5,370 nucleotides of DNA from Rubrobacter sp. (GCA_019247245.1 JAFAPF010000281.1:1-5370); one strand, 5' to 3'. Positions 1-5,028 are shown, counted from the stretch's first letter. Translations and numbers: made by a program. Notes: generated by a model not told the origin, from the sequence alone.

Positions 1-946
1 CTACGACCGCGGCGCCTAAAGAAGCAAGCTCGAGGGGGGTAAAGACTAGATCGAGCGGGTGGCCGAGTAGAGGTCCGAGGAAGACCAGGATCGGAGTTAC
101 GAGAAGGGCGACCTGCAGCGAAGAGCCCAAGGAGATGGCCATCGAGAAGTCCATCTTATCCTTATAGGCGAGCTGGACACCCACGACGTGCTCAGCAACG
201 TTGCCAACTATAGGGACAAGGATCACGCCAATGAACAGCTCCGAGATCCCTAGCTCTTCTACCAGGGGTTCTATGGTCTCGACGAAGACTTCCGAGACGT
301 AGGCAACGGCTGCGGTCGTACCCCCGAGCAGCCCTAACGAGACCACCTTCCCGAACTCCGGCTGCTGCTCCTCACCCCCGGGTTGTTCCTGCCGGCGGAG
401 GTAGAAGAGCAGGTACAAGGCGTAGAGAACGAGTAGCACCACCGCCACGCCTATACTCAAATACTCCGTCGACCACGCCCTCGTCCCCTCGGCCGGATCG
501 ACGGTGGCGAAGACGGTCGGTAGCGCGAGCCCGGCAGTGACTATAGCGAGCATTGCAGCGTTCGCACCGGCGATGGTCGTAGAGAAGCTCTGCGTGCCGT
601 TCTTGAGGCCGCCTAACAGTATGCTTGCTCCAAGCACCAGGAGGACGTTGCCGATGACCGAGCCGATGATCGAAGCCTTCACCACGCCTGTGAGGCCAGC
701 CGAGAGGGCGAAGATGGTGATGATGAGTTCGGCAGCGTTGCCGAAGGTGGCGTTGAGCACGCCGCTGATGCGTGGGCCCGCGTGGTAGCCAACGCTCTCG
801 ATGGCTTGTCCGAGGAGCCAAGCCAGGCCTATAAGTGCAAGGGAGGTTAGCACAAAGAGGAGTAGGACCGGCGCATGCAACAGCTGCGCGGTGATTGCCA
901 CAATGGTGAGAGCAGCCGTTATGCCGTAGGCGATCCTGTGTACCAA
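1..946 (-). CDS. cax: Ca2+/H+ antiporter, CaCA family (3' end cut by window edge)
   Basis: Membrane exchanger of the CaCA superfamily that moves Ca2+ out of the cytoplasm against H+. The translated 315 residues are almost wholly hydrophobic segments. Both alpha-repeat signatures are present: GNAAE at residues 69-73, followed by a second GNV motif near 99-101, and GNVAEH at 248-253. The two buried glutamates (E73, E252) are the ion-binding residues of the family. An acidic linker near 187-197 (EQPGGEEQQPE) separates the two halves, as is usual for Cax proteins. Family members are about 350-370 residues, so roughly 40-50 C-terminal residues lie beyond the left edge. I chose the TTG at 946-944 because AGGAGG (952-957 on the + strand, read on the minus strand) lies 5 bases before it. 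A GTG one codon upstream is too close to that site, and an in-frame TAA lies a little further up. The gene is divergent from the PHP operon. Family call is secure; the ion specificity (Ca2+ versus other cations) is inferred. Confidence 0.93.
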   Translation of the reverse strand, partial: MVHRIAYGITAALTIVAITAQLLHAPVLLLFVLTSLALIGLAWLLGQAIESVGYHAGPRISGVLNATFGNAAELIITIFALSAGLTGVVKASIIGSVIGNVLLVLGASILLGGLKNGTQSFSTTIAGANAAMLAIVTAGLALPTVFATVDPAEGTRAWSTEYLSIGVAVVLLVLYALYLLFYLRRQEQPGGEEQQPEFGKVVSLGLLGGTTAAVAYVSEVFVETIEPLVEELGISELFIGVILVPIVGNVAEHVVGVQLAYKDKMDFSMAISLGSSLQVALLVTPILVFLGPLLGHPLDLVFTPLELASLGAAVV

Positions 947-977
947 CACGTCCTCCTCGTCCGGATAAACACGGCGG

Positions 978-993
978 GTATCTTATAAGATAC
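978..993. promoter_or_regulatory. 16-bp perfect palindrome in divergent spacer, candidate operator/promoter
   Basis: GTATCTTATAAGATAC is self-complementary over all 16 bases. It sits about 32 bases before the antiporter start and 34 bases before the PHP start. It contains TATAAG on both strands, a fair -10 element in either direction, but I see no convincing -35 hexamer at the right spacing on either side. It could be a repressor operator overlapping back-to-back promoters, or an AT-rich symmetric promoter core. Which protein binds is unknown. Confidence 0.45.
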
Positions 994-1026
994 TCAGGCC
1001 GGGAATTCGAGAATCGGGAGAGACCT

Positions 1027-1785
1027 TTGATCGACTACCATCTACATGTCATAGCCCACGGGGACCGCCCGATGACGGTGGAGAATATCCTCGCCTACTG
1101 CGAGGTTGCCAAAAAGCGTGGCATCCGCCAGATGGGCATCACCGAGCACGACCGTTACCTCGACGATATAGACCTCGCCGCTTTCCAGGAGGCTCGAGAG
1201 AAGTGTCGGGATGTAGAGTTGCGTCTGGGTATCGAGGTAGACTTCGTGCCCGGCAAAGAGGAGCAGATGGACCTCTTCGCCACCGCGTTCCCCTACGACT
1301 ACGTGATAGGGAGCGTCCATCGAGTCGGGGGTGAAGAGGTGGACCGGGCGGAGAATCAGGAGGTCTACGAGAGGTGGGAAACCTACGACCTCTATGAGGC
1401 ATACTTCAAGAACGTGCGCGAGGCCGCTCTCTCGGGACGCTTCGAGGTCTTGGGTCACCCGGACCTTATCAAGATCTTCCGTCACTTCCCCGACCAGGAC
1501 GTCACCCCGATGCTTGAGGAGACTGCCGACGCCGTGGCTGAATCGGGCATCGTTGTGGATGTGAACGCGGCGGGCCTGCGCAAACCTATCGCTGAGGTCT
1601 ATCCCTCCCGGGGATTGCTTGAGATGTTCCGCCGACGGGGTACCTCGATAATACTCTCCTCTGATGCTCATGCCCCCGATCAGGTCGCTTTAGGCTACGA
1701 TAAGAGCCTGAAGCTCGTTTACGATGTCGGCTACCGAGAGGTCGTCACCTTCAAGGACCAGGAGCGCGGCAAGCTGCCGCTATGA
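1027..1785 (+). CDS. PHP-domain phosphatase, HisJ (histidinol-phosphatase) family
   Basis: Metal-dependent phosphoesterase of the PHP superfamily. The closest match is the HisJ type, which hydrolyses histidinol phosphate to histidinol in histidine synthesis. The 252 residues show the PHP metal-ligand series: HLH at 5-7, TEHD at 39-42, GIEVDF with E70 and D72, SVH with H98, GHPD with H144, and SSDAH with D213 and H215. The stretch N180-AAGLRKP...YPS-194 is typical of HisJ proteins. Length is near the usual 250-270. The start is TTG, chosen because GGGAGAG (1016-1022) lies 4 bases upstream and the HLH motif must be close to the N-terminus. It is the first gene of a coupled operon: its TGA overlaps the next ATG. 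No other his gene is in view, so another phosphorylated substrate is possible. Confidence 0.88.
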   Translation: MIDYHLHVIAHGDRPMTVENILAYCEVAKKRGIRQMGITEHDRYLDDIDLAAFQEAREKCRDVELRLGIEVDFVPGKEEQMDLFATAFPYDYVIGSVHRVGGEEVDRAENQEVYERWETYDLYEAYFKNVREAALSGRFEVLGHPDLIKIFRHFPDQDVTPMLEETADAVAESGIVVDVNAAGLRKPIAEVYPSRGLLEMFRRRGTSIILSSDAHAPDQVALGYDKSLKLVYDVGYREVVTFKDQERGKLPL

Positions 1786-2492
1786 CCAAAGAGCTTTTTC
1801 TCAAGGATGCCTACGTAAAAGAGTTCGTCGCTAAGGTGGCCAGGCACGTTGGCCGGGAGGTGATCCTCGACGGCACCGCCTTCTATCCCGGCGGCGGAGG
1901 TCAGCCGGCGGATAAGGGTGCTCTTGGCGTCGGTCCGATCCGGGCTGCCGTGGTAGACGTCCGGCGCGAGGGAGGTGACATCGTTCACGTCCTCGACGTT
2001 ACCATCCCTGGCACCGTCCGGGAGCTTAACGGGGAGCTCGACTGGGAGTGGCGCTATGCGCACATGCGCTATCACACCGCCCTGCACGTCCTGTCTGGTG
2101 TGATCTGGCAGAACTTTGAGGCGAAGGTGACCGGTGGTCAGCTGCGTATCGACCGCGCACGGATGGACTTCTCGTTCCCGGGCGAGTGGACGTCTAGCAT
2201 CGTCGATGAGATAGAGCGCCTGACGAACGAGGCACTCGCCGGGGGACGCCCCGTGAGGATCTACGAGCTTCCCCGCCAAGAAGCGCTTAAGAAGCCGGAT
2301 CTCATCCGGACGCAGATTAACCTCGTTCCAGAGTGGGTGAAGGTGGTGCGCATCGTGGAAATCGAAGGCGTAGACGCCCAGACCGACGGTGGCACACGAG
2401 TCGCCGACACCCGAGAGGTAGGGACTTTGAGGATCACAAGCCACAAGAGCAAGGGTCGCCAGAACAAAAGGGTAGAGTTCGTTCTAGAATGA
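1782..2492 (+). CDS. alaX: AlaX-type alanyl-tRNA editing protein with altered second zinc motif
   Basis: Freestanding homologue of the alanyl-tRNA synthetase editing domain, which in this family deacylates Ser-tRNA(Ala) or Gly-tRNA(Ala) in the cytoplasm. The 236 residues fit AlaX-M: an N-terminal barrel with the glycine-rich motif DGTAFYPGGGGQP (30-42), then the editing core with HTALH (H98, H102), the first zinc pair. The second zinc motif, normally CGGTH, reads D202-GGT-R206; the following VADTREVG is standard. The codons (GAC at 2385-2387, CGA at 2397-2399) are clear, so two expected zinc ligands are missing in the sequence as given. Some AlaX groups, as I recall, have D at the first place; R at the second is unexpected. 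Metal binding may be altered or activity reduced. The ATG overlaps the PHP stop and its own stop overlaps the lipoprotein ATG, so all three are probably translationally coupled. Confidence 0.9.
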   Translation: MTKELFLKDAYVKEFVAKVARHVGREVILDGTAFYPGGGGQPADKGALGVGPIRAAVVDVRREGGDIVHVLDVTIPGTVRELNGELDWEWRYAHMRYHTALHVLSGVIWQNFEAKVTGGQLRIDRARMDFSFPGEWTSSIVDEIERLTNEALAGGRPVRIYELPRQEALKKPDLIRTQINLVPEWVKVVRIVEIEGVDAQTDGGTRVADTREVGTLRITSHKSKGRQNKRVEFVLE

Positions 2493-2516
2493 AAGGTAAA
2501 ATTCGTTCCGAAATGA
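2467..2516 (+). repeat. Imperfect tandem 25-bp duplication at the alaX / lipoprotein junction
   Basis: The segment 2467-2492 (AAAGGGTA...TTCGTTC...AATGA) is repeated with about 80% identity at 2492-2516 (AAAGGTA...TTCGTTC...AATGA). Both copies end in ATGA. The first ATG is the coupled start of the lipoprotein, the second an in-frame ATG 24 bases later. Confidence 0.5.
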
Positions 2517-3013
2517 GACGTTCGATGGCCATCCTGGCGGTTTTGTTTGCTTCGCTGCTTCTCGTAGTCGGCTGTGGTGAGCAAAAGAACGAGTCTTCAT
2601 CCGAGGCTAGCGCCCCACCGACTACAGGGCCCGAAGCCTTACGTAGGTCCAGCGTGAGCATCACCAATACCGAGGGCGAAATGGTGGTCGTGCGTGTGGA
2701 GGTAGCTACTACGACCGCCGAGAAGCAAAGGGGACTTATGGGGCGGACTGCTCTAGCGGAGGATGCGGGTATGCTCTTTGTCTTCGACCGAGAGCAACAG
2801 CTCTCGTTCTGGATGAAAGATACCTTAATCCCCCTCTCCATAGCGTACATAAACGAGAGCGGGCGTATCGTGGATATCCAAGACATGCAGCCGCTTGACG
2901 AGACCCCTCACCTCTCCGCCGAGCCCGCCAAGTATGCCCTGGAGGTCAACCAGGGCTTCTTCAAAGAGCAGGGTGTAGAAGTAGGAAACAAGGTGAGTTT
3001 GCCTGGAGAGTGA
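2489..3013 (+). CDS. DUF192-domain lipoprotein
   Basis: Predicted surface or periplasm-facing lipoprotein of 174 residues carrying a DUF192 domain, whose biochemical role is unsettled. The N-terminus has basic residues (K2, K4, R6, R10, R11), a hydrophobic run 13-27 and the lipobox VVGC ending at C29, then a Ser/Ala/Pro-rich linker (35-48). The DUF192 core spans about 66-172, with the hallmarks QRGLMGR (80-86), AGMLFVF (93-99), FWMKDT (107-112), P115, a MxP motif at 133-135 and AKYALEVNQGFF (147-158). The start at 2489 was chosen because it forms ATGA with the alaX stop and gives a sensible signal peptide. A second in-frame ATG at 2513 is possible. The reading frame stays open upstream, but that part only shadows alaX. 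Third and apparently last gene of the operon. Confidence 0.9.
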   Translation: MKGKIRSEMRRSMAILAVLFASLLLVVGCGEQKNESSSEASAPPTTGPEALRRSSVSITNTEGEMVVVRVEVATTTAEKQRGLMGRTALAEDAGMLFVFDREQQLSFWMKDTLIPLSIAYINESGRIVDIQDMQPLDETPHLSAEPAKYALEVNQGFFKEQGVEVGNKVSLPGE

Positions 3014-3023
3014 GACATAGCGG

Positions 3024-3037
3024 CGGGGTAACCCCCG
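3024..3037 (+). terminator. Short GC hairpin after the operon, weak terminator candidate
   Basis: CGGGG (3024-3028), loop TAAC, CCCCG (3033-3037) forms a 5-bp all-GC stem 11 bases after the lipoprotein stop. No T-tract follows directly. The next T-run (3068-3072) is 30 bases on and closes a separate weak stem AAAAAC/GTTTTT. Intrinsic termination is therefore doubtful. Confidence 0.25.
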
Positions 3038-3085
3038 ATCAGGCAATGCTTTGCTAAAAAACCAACGTTTTTCCTCCTATCGGCT

Positions 3086-3091
3086 TACAAT
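3086..3091 (+). promoter_or_regulatory. Candidate -10 element for the riboswitch/SDR transcript
   Basis: TACAAT matches TATAAT at five of six bases. Transcription would start near 3098, just before the predicted aptamer, which is where a riboswitch transcript should begin. The -35 region at the expected spacing (about 3062-3068) is a poor match to TTGACA, so the call rests on the -10 and its position. Confidence 0.35.
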
Positions 3092-3100
3092 CGTCTCGGT

Positions 3101-3171
3101 AAGCAAAGGACAAACGCGCGGCGAGCTGGAACGCCAAGCCAGGGACTTCTAGAGGTAGGGGGCCTACCGAA
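3101..3171 (+). promoter_or_regulatory. GEMM-I (cyclic-di-GMP-I family) riboswitch aptamer candidate
   Basis: Cis-acting RNA aptamer of the family that binds cyclic dinucleotides. By eye it follows the Vibrio Vc2 GEMM-I order: AAAGGACAAAC (3105-3115; Vc2 has ACAGGGCAAAC); a poorly paired arm holding GCGA (3121-3124), a GNRA-type loop sequence; GGAACGCCAAGCC (3128-3140; Vc2 GGGACGCAAAGCC); then GGTAGG-GGG-CCTACC followed by GA (3154-3170; Vc2 GGTAGC-GGGG-TTACCGA). Within the last arm ACTT (3145-3148) can pair with AGGT (3153-3156) around a CTAG loop. The positions matching Vc2 A47 (A3136) and C92 (C3167) are kept, but the one matching G20 is A3110. The first arm pairs imperfectly (CGC/GC-TG with a bulge), the main weakness. 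A strong SD follows at once and the SDR gene lies 200 bases downstream, so translational control is plausible. Confidence 0.65.
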
Positions 3172-3183
3172 GGGAGAGGTGCG

Positions 3184-3372
3184 ATGCATCGTTCTCGTAT
3201 CGGTGGCAGATTCTCTGCAAGCGTTTGTAGAACATCGCCGACTGACACAGAGTGGGGTCGGGTAATTGTAGGCCAGCTTACAAGCTGTAAGCGTTCTGCG
3301 AGCGATACTGAATTTTCGGCGGCGATGACGGTAAAAACGCGGGTGGCGGGCAGCGTAGGTTCGCCCGGATGA
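3184..3372 (+). CDS. Small ORF (62 codons) between aptamer and SDR, doubtful
   Basis: The ATG stands 4 bases after GGGAGAGG (3172-3179), a strong Shine-Dalgarno sequence directly behind the aptamer. The TGA forms an ATGA overlap with the first in-frame ATG of the SDR at 3369. The protein is Ser/Thr/Arg/Gly-rich with no membrane segment, no recognisable motif and no clear codon bias at third positions. It may be a leader ORF whose translation feeds the SDR, or a chance reading frame. I do not recognise any family. Confidence 0.25.
   Translation: MHRSRIGGRFSASVCRTSPTDTEWGRVIVGQLTSCKRSASDTEFSAAMTVKTRVAGSVGSPG
3276..3292. promoter_or_regulatory. Inverted repeat in SDR leader (operator or RNA hairpin candidate)
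   Basis: GCTTACA-AGC-TGTAAGC is a perfect 7-bp inverted repeat around 3 bases, about 100 bases before the SDR start. The same arms, GCTTAC and GTAAGC, occur at 3083-3088 and 3099-3104 around 10 bases, next to the candidate -10. The shared arms suggest a common binding protein or a paired RNA element. No regulator gene is nearby. Confidence 0.35.
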
Positions 3373-3389
3373 GCAGTAAAAGGAGAGCT

Positions 3390-4265
3390 TTGGAGAACGC
3401 GAGCGGTATGGATGGCAAATTAGTTTTGATCACGGGGGGCACGTCCGGCATCGGCAAGGCGGCAGCGAAGATAATCGCCGGGATGGGGGCGGAGGTCATC
3501 GTGACCGCGCGTAGCCAGCAAAAGGGCGAGGCCGCGCTCGAAGAGATCCGCAGCGAATCCGGCAATGACAGGGTCTCGCTTTTGCTCGCGGACCTCGCGG
3601 CACAGGCGGAGGTCCGGCGCCTCGCGAAGGAGTTTAGGGCTTCGCACGCTAGGCTCGATGTGCTCGTCAACAACGCCGGCCTGTACAAGGCTCGTCGTAC
3701 CGAAACACCGGACGGAATCGAGATGACCCTTGCGGTCAATCACCTGGCCCCGTTCCTGCTGACGAACCTCTTGCTCGATCTTCTTGAGAAGAGCGCTCCA
3801 TCCCGGGTAATCAACGTCTCCTCCGAGGCGGAGCGCTGGGGTAAGATTGATCTCGACGATCTGCAGTCAGAACGGCGCTACCGCGGGTTTCCGGTCTACG
3901 GCAAGTCCAAGCTCGCTAACATCATGTTCACCATCGAGCTGGCCGAGCGACTGCGCGGTACTAGTGTCACGGCCAACTGCATGCACCCCGGCTCGGTCAA
4001 TACGAATATGGGCAGGAGCGAGCGCGGGGTGGGGATCCTTTTGTTCCGGACGTTCAAGCCGTTTATGCGGAGCCCTGAAAGGGGAGCGGATACCCTCGTC
4101 TACCTCGCCGTCTCTTCCGAGGTCGAGGGAAGGACCGGCGAGTACTTTATAGACCGCGAGGTAGCTACCCCTTCGGGGGAAGCCTACGATGGAACCCTGC
4201 GTGAGAAGCTGTGGGAAGCGAGCGAGGAACTTACTGGACTCAAGGGCGTCGCCGCGAAGCAATAG
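3390..4265 (+). CDS. Short-chain dehydrogenase/reductase (SDR), retinol-dehydrogenase-like
   Basis: NAD(P)(H)-dependent oxidoreductase of the classical/atypical SDR group that includes retinol dehydrogenases and WWOX-like proteins; the substrate is unknown. From the TTG at 3390 it has 291 residues: cofactor motif TGGTSGIG (15-22), TAR at 39-41 (the basic residue after the second beta strand favours NADP), D68 in the ADL motif, NNAG (94-97), N117, the serine pair 144-145, Y170-GKS-K174 as catalytic YxxxK, and HPGSVNT (199-205). I chose TTG 3390 because AAGGAG (3380-3385) lies 4 bases upstream. ATG 3369 (overlapping the small ORF stop) has no such site, and ATG 3408 lies just before the Rossmann fold. 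The tail after the fold (about 250-291) is polar. It is preceded by the riboswitch candidate and may be its target. No following gene in the same operon. Confidence 0.9.
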   Translation: MENASGMDGKLVLITGGTSGIGKAAAKIIAGMGAEVIVTARSQQKGEAALEEIRSESGNDRVSLLLADLAAQAEVRRLAKEFRASHARLDVLVNNAGLYKARRTETPDGIEMTLAVNHLAPFLLTNLLLDLLEKSAPSRVINVSSEAERWGKIDLDDLQSERRYRGFPVYGKSKLANIMFTIELAERLRGTSVTANCMHPGSVNTNMGRSERGVGILLFRTFKPFMRSPERGADTLVYLAVSSEVEGRTGEYFIDREVATPSGEAYDGTLREKLWEASEELTGLKGVAAKQ

Positions 4266-4281
4266 TCCCTCGACCTCGGGA

Positions 4282-4296
4282 GCGCCTTGCGCGGTT
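4282..4296 (+). terminator. Weak hairpin after the SDR gene
   Basis: GCGC-CTT-GCGC (4282-4292) followed by GGTTTG lies 17 bases after the SDR stop. The stem is only 4 bp and the T-run three bases, so a terminator role is only possible. Confidence 0.2.
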
Positions 4297-4495
4297 TGTC
4301 GGGTTGCGGGAAGCTAAGACTGAGAGGACAGGAGATTGTCGACGATAACAACAGCCCAGCGATGGTTTGCTGTGGCGCACTCTGCTGTGTACAGCGCGAC
4401 ACGGGCCTTGCTGAATAGAGACGGGACTACCCACGTAGAATGGTCGAGGATTTAGAGCAAGGAGCATAGCGCGGACCACTCCTTCAACCATTGGG

Positions 4496-4544
4496 CAGCT
4501 TACTCGTAATGAGCAGGTCAGCGGTTCGAGTCCGCTCGTCGGCG
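4496..4544 (+). pseudogene. 3' fragment of tRNA-Thr(CGT)
   Basis: The 3' two-thirds of a tRNA can be laid out base by base: anticodon stem GCTTA (4498-4502), loop CTCGTAA with anticodon CGT at 4505-4507, stem TGAGC (4510-4514), variable loop AGGTC, T stem AGCGG (4520-4524), T loop TTCGAGT, CCGCT (4532-4536) and acceptor 3' strand CGTCGGC (4537-4543). CCA is not encoded. The matching acceptor 5' strand GCCGACG and a D arm are absent upstream: the bases before 4496 do not form them, and I find no such half elsewhere in the window. It is therefore not a working tRNA gene. Such 3' fragments are the usual scar of integrative elements that insert in tRNA genes. A split gene with a long insert is a weaker alternative. 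Confidence 0.8.
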
Positions 4545-4547
4545 CTC

Positions 4548-4574
4548 TTTTTACCCTGCGTTTGCAGGTAAAAA
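4548..4574. repeat. 11-bp inverted repeat with one bulge just after the tRNA fragment
   Basis: TTTTTACCCTGC (4548-4559), loop GTTT or similar, GCAGGTAAAAA (4564-4574); the arms pair over 11 bp with one bulged C. It follows the tRNA remnant by 4 bases. T-run before and A-run after the GC core make it a poor terminator on either strand; it could be part of an attachment site. Confidence 0.5.
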
Positions 4575-4636
4575 TGGCGACAACTAAAGGGCTATCTGCT
4601 TCGGTCATTCCCATTGACGACAGTTTGACGACAATC
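4575..4636. repeat. Iterated TGRCGACA direct repeats
   Basis: TGGCGACAACT (4575-4585), TGACGACAGTT (4615-4625) and TGACGACAATC (4626-4636) share the pattern TGRCGACAnY; the last two belong to a TTGACGACA repeat with an 11-base period (4614-4622, 4625-4633). Short iterated sites next to a tRNA 3' fragment recall the arm-type binding sites of tyrosine integrases. Confidence 0.4.
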
Positions 4637-4654
4637 AGCTAGGTGCCCTTTAGT
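4583..4654. repeat. 10-bp inverted repeat ACTAAAGGGC / GCCCTTTAGT
   Basis: Perfect 10-bp arms at 4583-4592 and 4645-4654 enclose 52 bases that contain the TTGACGACA direct repeats. They could form a long-loop hairpin in RNA or mark the ends of a small unit. Confidence 0.45.
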
Positions 4655-5016
4655 CCCTATCTAACAGCGCTTATGCCTTTGACGCGAGTGTCGTGATAGT
4701 CTCCTCCGGATCCGAGGATCGAGGGTTCTTTCTTACGCTACGCGGCTCTTAACGTTGCTCAGGATGAAAATACATCAAAAGGTGTATAGGGGTACTATCT
4801 TCGGGGGATGAGGCGGTCGCTACTTCAGAGATATTCTGCCTATCAAAGGATTAAGAGCAAGAGGAAAGTAGAAAGGCACAAAGAAGCATCGAAGCAGGAG
4901 CATACTTATGTCAAAGGTACAATCGCCTATCTAACAAGAGCATGCCTGCAACTGGGCAAAACGCGTCGCGCCAACTGCATGGTGCTGTTGGCTGATCGTG
5001 CGTACGGTACTCAAAC

Positions 5017-5023
5017 AAAGGAG
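5017..5023 (+). promoter_or_regulatory. Shine-Dalgarno sequence before the metallophosphoesterase-like gene
   Basis: AAAGGAG is a strong site, but the only nearby ATG (5039) is 15 bases away, longer than usual, and lies in a different frame from the recognisable protein. It supports a real translation start in this area without fixing it. Confidence 0.4.
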
Positions 5024-5028
5024 TCTAA

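Larger units (their letters stand above)
4266..5028. other. Gene-poor stretch with tRNA remnant and repeats
   Basis: About 760 bases without a protein gene I can defend. Reading frames here give low-complexity or tRNA-antisense peptides (for example the SGLEPLTCSLRVS string on the minus strand, a typical translation of an antisense tRNA arm). An open frame on the + strand from 4808 ends inside the next gene in the wrong frame and resembles nothing I know. The part from about 4830 to 4940 is visibly richer in A and T than the left-hand genes. Contents that can be named (tRNA fragment, hairpin, direct and inverted repeats) are listed separately. Confidence 0.6.

Noticed and set aside
372..821. 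Minus-strand open frame of 149 codons rich in Arg and His, and + strand frame at 504-788
   Set aside because: Both lie inside the antiporter gene in other frames and have composition typical of shadow frames.
2333..2488. Upstream extension of the lipoprotein reading frame
   Set aside because: It overlaps alaX entirely, is Arg/Gly-rich and would bury the signal peptide; the ATG at 2489 is the sensible start.
4384..4395. GCTGT-GT-ACAGC interrupted palindrome
   Set aside because: Short, in a stretch with no adjacent gene start, and no second copy seen.
3271..4503. GGCCAGCTTAC (3271-3281) and GGGCAGCTTAC (4493-4503) as paired attachment sites around the SDR
   Set aside because: Similarity stops after about 11 bases, no integrase lies between them, and the first belongs to its own inverted repeat.
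4240..4614. Minus-strand 124-codon open frame
   Set aside because: Part of it is an antisense translation of the tRNA fragment and its end runs into the SDR gene; no family resemblance.
4703..4717. CCTCCGGATCCGAGG partial palindrome before a T-rich run, possible terminator
   Set aside because: Mismatched centre and no transcript to terminate; more likely chance.
4656..4936. 11-bp direct repeat CCTATCTAACA at 4656-4666 and 4926-4936 as ends of an insertion
   Set aside because: No transposase, no inverted ends and no target duplication; one 11-mer repeat is too little evidence for a mobile element.
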